Assembly: GCA_902521795.1 (NCBI GenBank)
Contig: CABYSX010000001.1
Span: 1-64,000 of the forward strand
Reading direction: 5' to 3'
Length of the DNA stretch: 64,000 nucleotides
Origin: an uncultured Alphaproteobacteria bacterium
Lineage (GTDB): Bacteria; Pseudomonadota; Alphaproteobacteria; HIMB59
Shown here piece after piece: positions 16,674 to 26,248 of this stretch. The notes under the pieces are model-generated. The model was given only the letters and a program-made list of their open reading frames with translations, had not been told where the DNA came from and searched no databases. How positions within the stretch are numbered: position 1 is the stretch's first letter; every line of letters begins with the position of its first letter. The position numbers and the translations under genes were made by a program.

Positions 16674-18151
16674 GACTCTCCACTTGCTAACTTGACAATT
16701 TGTTCTGAAGAGGCCTCTTTAACATTTAAAATATCTTTAATGAGTCCTTTGTACATCACTACGACTCTATCACACATACCTAATATCTCAGGTAACTCAG
16801 AAGAGATCATCATTATTGACATCCCCTCTTCAACTAGCTCCCCCATAAATTCGTGGACAGCAGACTTAGATCTTACATCAATGCCTTTGGTGGGCTCGTC
16901 TAGTATCAATACCTCAGGTTTTGTCGAAAGCCACTTAGCTATAACAGTCTTTTGTTGATTCCCCCCTGATAAGCTTTGAGTTAATTGGCTCCAATATGAA
17001 ACTTTAATATTTAATTTTTCCTGCATGGCAGATGAATTTTTTATCTCTTTTAATGTATTCATCACATAAAAGTTAGAGTTTCTATCCATGACGGCCATAT
17101 TAATATTGTCTTTGACTGACATAAGGCCAGTCATTCCCAACTGTTGTCTTTCCTCTGATAAATAAACAATACCTTGATCGATAGCATCACTTGGTTTTTT
17201 AATTAAGATTTTTTGATCTTTAAATAGTATCTCTCCTTCATCTAGTTTTGTAATTCCAAAAATAGATTTCATGATTTCTGTTCGTCCAGAGCCAACTAAA
17301 CCATAAAATCCTAAAATTTCTTTTTTTCTAAGATTAAAATTAATATCTTTGAATTGTGTTTTTTTAAATAAATTGCGAACTTCAAAAATTTCATTTTCTA
17401 TAATCACATCGTTTTTTGGAAATATTTGATTTACTTCTCTACCGGCCATGTAAGTTATTAGTTGATCTTTGTTAGTATTTTGTATCGAGTCTGATTTAAT
17501 TAATTCACCATCTCTTAATACTGTAAATTCATCACAAACTTCTATTACCTCATCTAATTTATGCGAAATGAATATGATAGACTTATTTTGTTTTTTCAAA
17601 TTTCTTATAATTGTATAAAGTTCATTTATTTCTTTTTGTGAGAGAGAAGCAGTGGGTTCATCCATTATTACAATGTCAGCATCATGAATAAGTGATCGTG
17701 ATATTTGAACAATATGTCTTTGAGCAATACTAAGGTCTTTAATTTTTTCATTTGGCTCAATGTTTGCTTCAAGATCTTTAAGTAGCTGATTTGTTTTATC
17801 TTGCATTAAACCCCAGTCGACCAAACCATTAGATTTAGTTATATGATTACCAATAAAAACATTTTCTGTTACTGATAATTCATCGAACATAACTGACTCT
17901 TGGTGTATAGCTGAAATACCCAAGCTTAAAGAGGCACTAGGGTCAGGTATAGATTGTTGTTTATTATTTAAATTAATTGTCCCACTATCGGGTTGGTAAA
18001 CACCACATAAAATTTTTACTAATGTGGATTTACCAGCACCATTTTCTCCTAAAAGTGCATGAATGCTATTTTCTTGGAGCTGAAAATCAACGTTTTGGAG
18101 TGCTTTTACTCCATGAAAATTTTTTGAGATATTTTTAAGCTCAAGTTTCAT
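16670..18151 (-). CDS. rhaT: Rhamnose ABC transporter tandem ATP-binding protein (RhaT)
   Basis: An RbsA-type ATPase with two fused nucleotide-binding domains. The ORF track starts at 18169, but ATG 18151 gives the natural N-terminus MKLELKNISKNFHGVKAL and 493 residues; the upstream extension runs into a hairpin. In the first domain GENGAGKST is near 37 and the signature is degenerate (LSIAQRH). In the second the Walker A is degenerate (GLVGSGRTE) and the signature LSGGNQQK is intact, which is normal for this family. It energises rhamnose import with RhaP and RhaQ. Confidence 0.92.
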   Translation of the reverse strand: MKLELKNISKNFHGVKALQNVDFQLQENSIHALLGENGAGKSTLVKILCGVYQPDSGTINLNNKQQSIPDPSASLSLGISAIHQESVMFDELSVTENVFIGNHITKSNGLVDWGLMQDKTNQLLKDLEANIEPNEKIKDLSIAQRHIVQISRSLIHDADIVIMDEPTASLSQKEINELYTIIRNLKKQNKSIIFISHKLDEVIEVCDEFTVLRDGELIKSDSIQNTNKDQLITYMAGREVNQIFPKNDVIIENEIFEVRNLFKKTQFKDINFNLRKKEILGFYGLVGSGRTEIMKSIFGITKLDEGEILFKDQKILIKKPSDAIDQGIVYLSEERQQLGMTGLMSVKDNINMAVMDRNSNFYVMNTLKEIKNSSAMQEKLNIKVSYWSQLTQSLSGGNQQKTVIAKWLSTKPEVLILDEPTKGIDVRSKSAVHEFMGELVEEGMSIMMISSELPEILGMCDRVVVMYKGLIKDILNVKEASSEQIVKLASGES

Positions 18152-18157
18152 TTGTAA

Positions 18158-18184
18158 ACACACGACCACTTAGTGATCGTGTGT
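18158..18184 (-). terminator. Hairpin between rhaS and rhaT
   Basis: An inverted repeat ACACACGA-C-CACT / AGTG-A-TCGTGTGT with a one-base apex (8 bp plus 4 bp around one mismatch) lies between the rhaS stop and the rhaT ATG. There is no long U-run, so it more likely acts as an mRNA stability or partial-termination element, favouring high RhaS relative to membrane components. Confidence 0.65.
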
Positions 18185-18200
18185 AAAAATATATATTTAA

Positions 18201-19187
18201 TTAAAAGATTTCTGCGAACTTATCGATATTTGAAGCATCAAATATAAATGGATCTGCCATTGCCGCATTATTACCTGCACCTATGCAAATTTCACCCATT
18301 CTGCCAGTTGGAATACATTCTCCTTCTTGACCTGTGTAAGCACCAGTTGCAATTTGATGTGATAAATAAACAGCTGAGTAACCTAAATCAATTGGATTCC
18401 AAATACCAAATTGAATTGCAGCACCACTTTTAACATGTGCTTTCATTTCACTTGGGAGTCCAAGACCAGTTACAAATACTTTTCCAACCAATCCTTGGTC
18501 TTCAACAGCTTTTGCTGCTGCTACGATACCAACTGATGTTGGAGCTATGATGCCTTTAAGGTTTGGATGTTTTTTAAACAAACCAAGAGCTTCTTGATAA
18601 CTCTTATCGAAAAGGTCATCACCATATACAGTGTCTACCCACTTCATCTTAGAGTATTCTGGCTTTGCGTGTTCTTTTTTCATTTCTTCTATCCAAGCAT
18701 TTTGATTTGTTGCCTGACTAGTAGCACTTAGAATTGCAAATTCACCCTCATCACCCATAGAATTTTTCATCCACTTAATATTTGATGAGCCAATAAGTGC
18801 GGTATTAGATGGGTCTAAGTTCATAACTCTTCCCTCTTCAGCGATACCAGAGTCCCAAGAAATAACTGTAATTCCTCTGTCCATAGCTTTTTTACCAATT
18901 GAAGCAAGAGCGTCCCTATCATTAGCAGAGATAGCAATAGCATCAACTTTTTGAGCTATTAAAGAATTAATAACTTCGATTTGAGCTTCAGCAGTAGTAG
19001 TAGCAGGGCCGGTATAAATAACCTCAACTCCGCCAATTTCTTTCGCAGCTTCTTCACCACCTTCGGCAGCTGCCTCAAAAAAACCAATACCTAAACCTTT
19101 CACCACTAACGCAATTCTCATATCAGCTGCATTAGCACTAAAAGCAAACAGGATTGATGATATTATTCCTAAAAATAATTTTTTCAT
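18201..19187 (-). CDS. rhaS: Rhamnose-binding periplasmic protein (RhaS)
   Basis: A 328-residue ribose-type (periplasmic binding protein family 4, peripla_BP_4) substrate-binding protein. The signal peptide is MKKLFLGIISSILFAFSANA-AD, and a TAGGAGGAAAA ribosome binding site precedes the ATG. The mature protein shows GVEVIYTGPATTTAEAQIEVINSLI, AIAISANDRDAL, WDSGI and TGLGLPSEMK, matching rhizobial RhaS. It delivers L-rhamnose to RhaTPQ. It is the first gene of the minus-strand rha operon and is divergent from rhaD. Confidence 0.92.
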   Translation of the reverse strand: MKKLFLGIISSILFAFSANAADMRIALVVKGLGIGFFEAAAEGGEEAAKEIGGVEVIYTGPATTTAEAQIEVINSLIAQKVDAIAISANDRDALASIGKKAMDRGITVISWDSGIAEEGRVMNLDPSNTALIGSSNIKWMKNSMGDEGEFAILSATSQATNQNAWIEEMKKEHAKPEYSKMKWVDTVYGDDLFDKSYQEALGLFKKHPNLKGIIAPTSVGIVAAAKAVEDQGLVGKVFVTGLGLPSEMKAHVKSGAAIQFGIWNPIDLGYSAVYLSHQIATGAYTGQEGECIPTGRMGEICIGAGNNAAMADPFIFDASNIDKFAEIF

Positions 19188-19355
19188 TTTTTCCTCCTAA
19201 TATAAAGTATTTATATTATTCACCCTATTTAGCTTTAAATCAATTTATTTTGGGAAGTTTAGGTATAATAAATTATTTTTTTATGGATTTTATGAGAAAA
19301 ATGATTTTTATTTTTTTTTTATTGAAGGTTATTTTTTTTCAATTAAAAATGTCGC
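19188..19355. promoter_or_regulatory. Divergent rhaS / rhaD control region
   Basis: The 168-bp gap between the divergent rhamnose operons must hold both promoters. A good -10 hexamer, TATAAT at 19264-19269, faces rhaD; the matching -35 is poor. The rest is dominated by T-rich runs before rhaD. I find no convincing long dyad for a DeoR- or AraC-type regulator, and no regulator gene is nearby. Confidence 0.4.
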
Positions 19356-21437
19356 ATGAGATTTCAAAAAAACGTAATAAATAAATGGGATAATAAATTT
19401 AATAAATTATCTAAACTTGATCAGCTAATAGTAAGATCTAACCTACTTGGGGGAGATTTAAAAGTTACCAACTTTGGTGGAGGAAACACCTCCTCCAAGA
19501 TTTCTGTGAAAGATCCTATAACAAAAAAAAATGAAAAGATTTTATATGTTAAAGGGTCAGGAGGAGATTTAGGTTCAATTAGAAAAGATGGTTTTGCAAG
19601 TCTTTATCTAGATAAATTTAATAGCCTTAAAAATATTTACAGGGGCTTTAATCATGAGGATGAAATGGTTGGATATTACCCGATGTGTACGTTTAATAAT
19701 AATCCAAGGGCTGCCAGTATTGACACACCACTTCATGCCTATGTGCCTTATCCTGAAGTAGATCACACTCATCCTGACTCAATTATTGCCTTAGCAACAA
19801 TGAAAAATGGAAGAGATATTATTAAAAAGGTTTATGGAGATAGTGTTGGCTGGATTGATTGGCAAAGACCTGGTTTTGACCTAGGATTAAAAATGGAGAA
19901 CTTAATTCATAAAAATAAAGGTATTATTGGAATAGTTCTTGGTCATCATGGATTGTTTACATGGTCGAATACTAGTAAAGAGTGTTATTCAAATTCTGTA
20001 GACTTAATAAAAAGAGCTCAAATGTATTTAAATAACTCTATTAAAAAATATTCATTTGGAAAGCCCATGTACAAGAATAAATCAAACCCTGAATTTGAGA
20101 TAAAATTAATAACAACTATTCGAGGAAGTCTCTCCAATGAAAACTCAAAAATTCTTCACTTAGACAAATCAGCTATCGCCTTAGAATTTGTTAACTCAAC
20201 AAATTTAAAAAAAGTTGCAGCAATTGGTACTTCTTGCCCTGACCATTTTCTCAGAACAAAAAGATTGCCTATGGTTTTACCTCCATTGTCTGATTTAATT
20301 AAAAATGAAAATAAAATTCACAGTATCGTTAAAACATATTTAGAAAAATATAAGGAAGCATACACAAAGTATTATAATAGAAATAAAAGCAAAGGATCTC
20401 CTAACCTTAGGGACCCCTACCCAGTAATAATTCTAATCCCTGAGTATGGAATGATGTCTTTTGCAAAAAACAAATCAACTGCCCGTATCTCAAGTGAGTT
20501 TTTTTGTAATGCAATGAATGTTATGAAAGGCGCGGAGGGTATAAGCAAATACACAGGACTTACTGAAAAAGAAGCATTTAGAATAGAATATTGGGAATTG
20601 GAGGAAGCAAAATTAAGAAGAATGCCTCCAGAAAAAGAGTTAGCTGGAAAAGTAGCTCTTATTACAGGAGCGGCTGGGGGAATTGGGTCAGCTACTGCAA
20701 GAAAATTCCTTAGTGAGGGTTGTTGTGTAATTTTAACTGATATAGATAAAAAAGCACTTAATACGAAACAGGAGGAATTTAGTAAAGAATTTGGCAGAGA
20801 TGTTGTTCATTCTATATTGATGGATGTTACTAGCGAACAAGATGTTAAAAGAGCTGTATCAAATAGTGTAAATGCTTTTGGTGGTATCGATATACTAGTT
20901 GCAAATGCAGGATTTGCATCCGCAGCACTATTTGAAAAAACATCTTCAAAACTTTGGGATAAAAATATGGATATCTTATCGAAAGGATGTTTTTTAATAA
21001 GTCGTGAGGTATATCAAAAAATGATTGATCAAAAAAATGGAGGCTCAATTATATTTGTCTCAAGCAAAAATAGCTTAAATGCATCAAAGGGAGCATCGGC
21101 TTATAGTGTAGCAAAAAGTTCTTTGCTTCACCTTTCTAGATCTATTGCGCTGGAGGGTTCAAGTCATAAAATTCGTTCAAATGTTGTAAATCCTGATGCT
21201 GTTATTCAAAACTCAAAAATATGGCAAGGTGAGTGGACCAAACAAAGAGCAATCAGTAATAAAATTAGCGTTAATCAAGTTGAGGAATTTTACAAAAACA
21301 GAAGTTTATTGAAAGTAAGCATACTTCCGGAAGATATAGCCGAGGGAATTTACTTCTTTGCAAGTTCCAAATCAAAAAAATCGACAGGAAATATTATCAA
21401 TGTCGATGGAGGTAATATAACATCATTCACTAGATAA
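19356..21437 (+). CDS. rhaD: Bifunctional rhamnulose-1-phosphate aldolase / lactaldehyde dehydrogenase (RhaD)
   Basis: A 693-residue fusion. Residues 1 to about 420 form a class II aldolase: VRSNLLGGDLKVTNFGGGNTSSK, the zinc motif DHTHPDS and GHHGLF. From about 428 a short-chain dehydrogenase follows: LAGKVALITGAAGGIG, LVANAG, a catalytic Ser in VSSKNS, and YSVAKSS. The architecture equals rhizobial RhaD, which splits rhamnulose-1-phosphate into dihydroxyacetone phosphate and L-lactaldehyde and oxidises the aldehyde to L-lactate. It is divergent from rhaS, its stop overlaps rhaK (TAATG), and the lactate dehydrogenase follows. The coding is notably Lys/Asn-rich. Confidence 0.92.
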   Translation: MRFQKNVINKWDNKFNKLSKLDQLIVRSNLLGGDLKVTNFGGGNTSSKISVKDPITKKNEKILYVKGSGGDLGSIRKDGFASLYLDKFNSLKNIYRGFNHEDEMVGYYPMCTFNNNPRAASIDTPLHAYVPYPEVDHTHPDSIIALATMKNGRDIIKKVYGDSVGWIDWQRPGFDLGLKMENLIHKNKGIIGIVLGHHGLFTWSNTSKECYSNSVDLIKRAQMYLNNSIKKYSFGKPMYKNKSNPEFEIKLITTIRGSLSNENSKILHLDKSAIALEFVNSTNLKKVAAIGTSCPDHFLRTKRLPMVLPPLSDLIKNENKIHSIVKTYLEKYKEAYTKYYNRNKSKGSPNLRDPYPVIILIPEYGMMSFAKNKSTARISSEFFCNAMNVMKGAEGISKYTGLTEKEAFRIEYWELEEAKLRRMPPEKELAGKVALITGAAGGIGSATARKFLSEGCCVILTDIDKKALNTKQEEFSKEFGRDVVHSILMDVTSEQDVKRAVSNSVNAFGGIDILVANAGFASAALFEKTSSKLWDKNMDILSKGCFLISREVYQKMIDQKNGGSIIFVSSKNSLNASKGASAYSVAKSSLLHLSRSIALEGSSHKIRSNVVNPDAVIQNSKIWQGEWTKQRAISNKISVNQVEEFYKNRSLLKVSILPEDIAEGIYFFASSKSKKSTGNIINVDGGNITSFTR

Positions 21438-22807
21438 TGGTGTCTTCTAAGAAACTAAATATCGTCCTCGATATTGGTAAAACAAATGTTAAGTTAACAT
21501 TTGTTGATAGTTTAAATAATAAGACAATAAAATTTTTTACAACAAAACAAAAAAATATTTATAGACATGGTATAAAAATTTTAAATTCAAATTCTATATT
21601 TGAGTGGGCACTAAAAAAAATTACATACATTGGAAGAGAACACAATTTAGATAAATTTGTTTGCACTGCTCATGGAACTTCTATTGCTCTTATAAGTTAT
21701 GATGATAAAGAGCTTTTGGCTTGTACTGATTATGAATATAAATTTGATAAATTATTTAATAGTTATAAGAAAATAGCACCTAAATTTAATGAGAGTTTCT
21801 CCCCTTTTTTAGAAAATGGACTTAACATAGGTCAGCAAATTTACTATTTGTATAAAAAAAAACAGCAACTTATCAAAGAAACAAAGTACATCCTTAATTA
21901 CCCTCAGTATATTGTATGGAAACTCACTTCTAGTTTTTCATCTGAGATATCATATGTAGGCTGTCATACACATTTGTGGGATTTTAAAAGAAATAAACTC
22001 TCCTCTTTTGTTAAAAAAATTAAATTAGAAAAGAAATTTCCAAAAATAAAGAAGGCATGGGATACGATAGGACAAAGAGAAATTGGTGGATCAAATTTAA
22101 AAATTATAAATGGTGTTCATGATAGTAATGCGTCCTATTTATATTTTAAAAATTCAGATATCAAAAATTTTACCTTGGTTTCAACGGGAACTTGGTACAT
22201 CATATTTAATCAAAAAACACCTTTAAAAAACCTTAACCCTTCTCTTGACATGTTAGCTAATATTGATGTTTTTGGAAAACCTGTTCCAACTATGAGATTT
22301 ATGGGTGGAAGGGAATATGATCATTTAATGGGAGTATTTAAAATTTCAAATAAAACTAGAGCTATTAAAAATTTTAGTTTTCATAACTATTTGATTTATC
22401 CTAGTTATGCATCTGGTGGAGGATTTTCAATAAATAAAATTAATATTGGTTTTTATGAAGGGCTAAACAAAGGTCAAATTTATTATCTAATTTGTTTATA
22501 TATTTCGTTTGTAATTAATTTTTGTTTAAACCAAATGAAATCCTCAAATACTATAATTCTTGATGGACCTATTACTAAAAATATTACAATTATGAAAATA
22601 CTTTCATCATTGAGAAAAAAACAAAAAGTTCTAAAAAATAAGAGAGAAATAGGAACTACTCTTGGAGCTACAAATTTATTTAATATTAAGAAAAAAAATA
22701 AATTACAAACAGTTGTTATAAAAAAGTATCAAAATCAATCTCTTCAAGCTATTTACAAAAATTGGGAGCAGAACCTTTATAAAAAAGAGTTATTTAGACA
22801 TTCTTAA
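21437..22807 (+). CDS. rhaK: L-rhamnulokinase-type FGGY carbohydrate kinase (RhaK)
   Basis: A 456-residue FGGY-family sugar kinase. The N-terminal phosphate motif LDIGKTNVKL is at about 10-19; further motifs are GVHDSNASYLY and LVSTGTWYIIF in the central domain and ILDGPITKN near the C-terminus. It phosphorylates L-rhamnulose ahead of RhaD, whose stop it overlaps by one base. The sequence is extremely rich in Lys, Asn and Ile, reflecting AT bias. A paralogue of the same subfamily lies at 50356-51648, so one of the two may act on another 6-deoxyketose. Confidence 0.88.
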   Translation: MVSSKKLNIVLDIGKTNVKLTFVDSLNNKTIKFFTTKQKNIYRHGIKILNSNSIFEWALKKITYIGREHNLDKFVCTAHGTSIALISYDDKELLACTDYEYKFDKLFNSYKKIAPKFNESFSPFLENGLNIGQQIYYLYKKKQQLIKETKYILNYPQYIVWKLTSSFSSEISYVGCHTHLWDFKRNKLSSFVKKIKLEKKFPKIKKAWDTIGQREIGGSNLKIINGVHDSNASYLYFKNSDIKNFTLVSTGTWYIIFNQKTPLKNLNPSLDMLANIDVFGKPVPTMRFMGGREYDHLMGVFKISNKTRAIKNFSFHNYLIYPSYASGGGFSINKINIGFYEGLNKGQIYYLICLYISFVINFCLNQMKSSNTIILDGPITKNITIMKILSSLRKKQKVLKNKREIGTTLGATNLFNIKKKNKLQTVVIKKYQNQSLQAIYKNWEQNLYKKELFRHS

Positions 22808-22827
22808 TTTTTGTTTAATATAAAAAT

Positions 22828-23982
22828 ATGTTCAGTAGCATTAACAATTGTCACAACTTTGAAGATTTTCGAAATCTAGCAAAAAAAAGACTTCCGTCAC
22901 CAATATTCCATTATATTGATGGCGCAGCTGACGATGAAGTAACTTTTCGAAGGAATACCGAAGCGTATGATAAATGTGACTTAATTCCTAATGTGCTAAC
23001 CGGTGTAAAAGGTATTGACATGTCTACAACTGTAATGGGGCATAAAATAGAAATGCCAATTTATTGCTCCCCAACAGCTTTACAAAGGTTGTTTCACCCT
23101 GATGGAGAGATTGGGGTTGGACTGGCAGCAGAAAAATATGGAACAATGTTTGGGGTTTCTTCTCTAGGAACAGCGAGCATTGAGGAAATATCTAAATTAA
23201 TTTCGACTCCAAAATTATTTCAACTTTATGTGCATAAAGACGAGGGACTAAATAATTATTTAATTGATCAATGCAAAGAACATAATTTCGACACGATGGC
23301 CATTACGGTTGACTCAGCTGTTGGTGGTAATAGGGAAAGAGATTTATATACCGGTTTTACAATTCCATTAAATTTATCTTTAAAAAGTATAATGAGTTTC
23401 GCTACACACCCTGCTTGGGCCTTTAATTATTTCACAAAACCAAAATGGGAATTAAGTAGTTTAAAAAAGCATGTAACTGAGGGCACCAATGTAATGACCA
23501 GTATTGGCGATTACTTTACAAAAATGTTAGACAACTCCTTATCTTGGAAAAAGATTGAGGACATTAATAAAAAATGGGGAAAGCCTCTAGCTATCAAGGG
23601 CATTATGTCTGTAGACGATGCCAGGAAAGCGGTAGATGTTGGAGCATCTGCTATTATGATTTCCAATCATGGTGGAAGACAATTAGATGGATCTCGATCA
23701 CCTTTTGATCAACTTGAAGAAATTGTTAATGCTGTTGGTGATAAAATTGATGTGATATGCGATGGTGGTATCAAAAGAGGAACTCATGTTTTAAAAGCTC
23801 TTTCTTTAGGCGCTAAAGCCTGTTCGGGAGGTAGAATGTATCTTTACGCCTTAGCTGCAGGGGGTCAGAAAGGTGTTGAAATAGCTTTGAACAATCTCAA
23901 AAAAGAAATAGAGAGAGATATGATTTTAATGGGAGTTTCAAATATTAATGAGCTTTCAAAGAAAAACTTAAGATTTAGGTAG
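22828..23982 (+). CDS. lldD: FMN-dependent L-lactate dehydrogenase / alpha-hydroxy-acid oxidase
   Basis: A 384-residue TIM-barrel FMN enzyme of the LldD/glycolate oxidase family. Early residues include HYIDGAADDE, with SPTALQRLFHPDGE binding FMN. Lys257 (LAIKGI) and the catalytic pair His281 and Arg284 (SNHGGRQLDG) are present, and a VICDGGIKRGTHVLKAL phosphate-binding segment follows. It oxidises L-lactate to pyruvate and passes electrons to the respiratory chain. Placed 20 bp after rhaK, it completes rhamnose breakdown by consuming the L-lactate produced by RhaD. Confidence 0.92.
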   Translation: MFSSINNCHNFEDFRNLAKKRLPSPIFHYIDGAADDEVTFRRNTEAYDKCDLIPNVLTGVKGIDMSTTVMGHKIEMPIYCSPTALQRLFHPDGEIGVGLAAEKYGTMFGVSSLGTASIEEISKLISTPKLFQLYVHKDEGLNNYLIDQCKEHNFDTMAITVDSAVGGNRERDLYTGFTIPLNLSLKSIMSFATHPAWAFNYFTKPKWELSSLKKHVTEGTNVMTSIGDYFTKMLDNSLSWKKIEDINKKWGKPLAIKGIMSVDDARKAVDVGASAIMISNHGGRQLDGSRSPFDQLEEIVNAVGDKIDVICDGGIKRGTHVLKALSLGAKACSGGRMYLYALAAGGQKGVEIALNNLKKEIERDMILMGVSNINELSKKNLRFR

Positions 23983-23988
23983 CAATCA

Positions 23989-24561
23989 TTATTGTTTTGT
24001 TAGTTCTCTAATTAAAATATTCAGGTCGCTAATAAATATTCCTTGATCTATGGATTTATCGAAGTACATGGTGCAATGGTGTCCCAAAAAGTAGTCGTTT
24101 AAAAAATTCAAAACATTTTCTTCACCGCTCCAAGTTTTACTAAAATCTTCAGACGCTTGAAAAAAAGAGTTTAACGATTGCTCAGAGCAATCATTCCAAA
24201 AAGCAGGACAGTAGTTAGTTCCGTCTCCTTTAAATAGATTGATGTATGCATCCAACACAAGGATTTCAAAATTAGGGTAATTAACTTTTTTGTATTGACT
24301 GATATCAACACCATTTAAGTCAGTTAAAAACTGTTTTGATTGCGAGTCATAATACAAGTCATAATTTAAAACTTTAGCTCCTTCAAAATTTTCATTGAAG
24401 AAGAGTATAATTTGATCTCGTGTCTCAATCTCTTCAATCGGATCTAAGGACCAGTAAACTTCTTCTAAATAACCCACACAGTAATCTTGATCGAACGAAT
24501 TAGAAAATAATTTTGAGGAAATTAAAATAGTAAATATAAAAATGAAGAGCTTTATATACAC
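23989..24561 (-). CDS. Exported protein of unknown function
   Basis: A 190-residue protein with a signal peptide (MYIKLFIFIFTILISSKLFS-NS) and several Cys residues (e.g. in DYCVGY, NYCPAFWNDCS and HHCTMY), likely disulfide-bonded in the periplasm. It starts at GTG 24561, overlapping the DadA stop by one base, so it is the last gene of the DUF4396-nuclease-DadA operon. The mature part is acidic and rich in aromatic residues. No family recognised. Confidence 0.65.
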   Translation of the reverse strand: MYIKLFIFIFTILISSKLFSNSFDQDYCVGYLEEVYWSLDPIEEIETRDQIILFFNENFEGAKVLNYDLYYDSQSKQFLTDLNGVDISQYKKVNYPNFEILVLDAYINLFKGDGTNYCPAFWNDCSEQSLNSFFQASEDFSKTWSGEENVLNFLNDYFLGHHCTMYFDKSIDQGIFISDLNILIRELTKQ

Positions 24562-25784
24562 TATAAAAACTTATCAATTGAAAAAGCTGGATTATTTGAT
24601 GTCTCACCGTTTACTAGCCCAGAGATTACTTTTCCAGTAATAGGGCCTAGAGTCCAACCTAGATGATTGTGTCCAAAGCCGTAGAAAAGATTTTCAAGTT
24701 TTGGGGACTTGCTAATAATTGGCAAACAGTCTGGAAGGGTCGGCCTATAGCCCAACCATGAATTTTGATAATCTTGAAGTTTTGGAATGAGTTGTTTAGC
24801 GTAATTATTAATATATTTTAGCCTAGATTCATTGATCTTTTTTTTCGTGCCCGCTAGTTCTACTGTTCCCGCAGCTCTAATTCCATATTCAAGTGGGGTC
24901 AAGTACATGCCGGATTCTATCAAACAAGTTGGACGAGTTAAATAATCTTGCATTCCAAGAAATTCTAAGTGGTACCCCCTTTCTGTTTCAAGAGGTATCC
25001 TTTTATTTTCTAGTTGATTGACTAAATCATTTGAAAAGGCACCACTGCAAATAACCAAGCAATCAAAATCTCGATTGTTGATCTTAAATTTTCTGTAACT
25101 GGGATTTACCGAAAAAACCCTCTCCTTTAAAAATTGCCCACCTTTTTCAAGAAACTTCAAAAATAACTTATTTAATATTGTATCTGGATTTAAAGTGTGG
25201 TGGGCACCAGGGAAATACCAGCCCCCTTTAATACTTTTGCTTAAGTTGGGCTCGAGATCCAAGATCTCGGCCGGAGAGAGACTCACTTGTTCAACATTGT
25301 TTTTTTTTCTAACTTCTATTTGATCAGGGGTTGGCTTTTCTTTCTCATTCATCCAAACATATAAAACTCCTTTATGAGTGACTAAATCTCTGGCACCAAT
25401 CTCAGTCAATAAGGTTTCATAAGATGGCAGGGCATCTTTTAAAAGGCTTGTCATTTGCTCTGCTGTATAGTTCATTGATTTTGAGTTACAGTTTTTAAGA
25501 AATTTAACAATCCAAGGGAACATTTTAGGCAAATAAGACCAACTTATGCTTAGAGGTGAGTCACTATAAAAAATATAACGTAACAAATTCCTCCAAATAT
25601 CTGGTTGATTTAGTGCAGGAACTCCATAATCTGCAATTACGTTTGCATGCCCTCTCGAAGTTCCTGAGCCTGGATCGTTTTGATCAAAAATTGTAACGTT
25701 ATGACCTGAGGACTGTAAATAATAAGATGTGCTCAGTCCAACAATACCCGCCCCAATAACAGCGATATTTTTAACATTACTCAT
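24561..25784 (-). CDS. dadA: D-amino acid dehydrogenase-like FAD oxidoreductase (DadA family)
   Basis: A 407-residue DAO-superfamily flavoenzyme. The N-terminal Rossmann motif is AVIGAGIVGLSTSYYL, followed by FDQNDPGSGTSRGHANVI, typical of DadA. The C-terminal region carries GYRPTLPDCLPIISKSPK and the FAD-contacting GFGHNHLGWTLGP. It oxidatively deaminates D-amino acids to 2-oxo acids with electrons to quinone. Both ends overlap neighbours by one base (secreted nuclease upstream, unknown exported protein downstream). A glycine/sarcosine-oxidase-like substrate cannot be excluded. Confidence 0.85.
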   Translation of the reverse strand: MSNVKNIAVIGAGIVGLSTSYYLQSSGHNVTIFDQNDPGSGTSRGHANVIADYGVPALNQPDIWRNLLRYIFYSDSPLSISWSYLPKMFPWIVKFLKNCNSKSMNYTAEQMTSLLKDALPSYETLLTEIGARDLVTHKGVLYVWMNEKEKPTPDQIEVRKKNNVEQVSLSPAEILDLEPNLSKSIKGGWYFPGAHHTLNPDTILNKLFLKFLEKGGQFLKERVFSVNPSYRKFKINNRDFDCLVICSGAFSNDLVNQLENKRIPLETERGYHLEFLGMQDYLTRPTCLIESGMYLTPLEYGIRAAGTVELAGTKKKINESRLKYINNYAKQLIPKLQDYQNSWLGYRPTLPDCLPIISKSPKLENLFYGFGHNHLGWTLGPITGKVISGLVNGETSNNPAFSIDKFL

Positions 25785-26248
25785 TAATTATTTCTTCGGT
25801 AATCCCAGGGATATTGAAATTCCATGGACCACATACCAAGCTTATTGAATTTGGCGTACTCTTCATCCTCTATATATTTGTTTGAATATTTTCTGTATGC
25901 AAATGCAAAACCCTTTCTGACTAAGTAACTACTCAAAGACTCTCCATTAACAAAGCACTCACCTAATACTCTTCCATAAAAATCTTTTCCTTCATCTGTG
26001 CAACTAATTTTATTATTTGTAACTTTTTCAATTAAAAAATCTCTTGATATTTTTCCACATGCAACTTTCCCTTCACTTGCAACACACGTTTGGTTTATTT
26101 CAGGGGCGTCTATTCCACTAAAGCGTATTTTCACATCACCTAATCTAATTGTATCTCCGTCAATGACGGTGACATGAGAGGCAAAAAGATTATTTGAAAA
26201 TAGAAATAAAGAAGATAGTGAGCATAAGATGAACTTTTTCAATGACAC
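25784..26248 (-). CDS. Secreted thermonuclease-like (SNase) nuclease
   Basis: A 154-residue staphylococcal-nuclease-fold protein with a signal peptide (MSLKKFILCSLSSLFLFSNNLFA-SH). The motifs are VIDGDTIRLGDVKIRFSGIDAPE (calcium-binding Asp, catalytic Arg in IRFSGIDAPE), then GRVLGECFVNGESL with the second Arg, and the terminal YRKYS segment. Cys residues in NQTCVASEGKVACGK may form disulfides. It degrades DNA or RNA outside the cytoplasm, consistent with nutrient scavenging. Its start overlaps the DUF4396 gene by 10 bp. Confidence 0.88.
   Translation of the reverse strand: MSLKKFILCSLSSLFLFSNNLFASHVTVIDGDTIRLGDVKIRFSGIDAPEINQTCVASEGKVACGKISRDFLIEKVTNNKISCTDEGKDFYGRVLGECFVNGESLSSYLVRKGFAFAYRKYSNKYIEDEEYAKFNKLGMWSMEFQYPWDYRRNN

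Noticed and set aside
19301-19345. Long T-runs before rhaD as a possible terminator
   Set aside because: No stem precedes the runs in either orientation, so they look like base-composition bias.
19154-19384. ORF-track frame of 76 aa over the rhaS-rhaD gap
   Set aside because: It overlaps both flanking genes and consists mostly of Phe/Ile/Lys from T- and A-runs; a compositional artefact.
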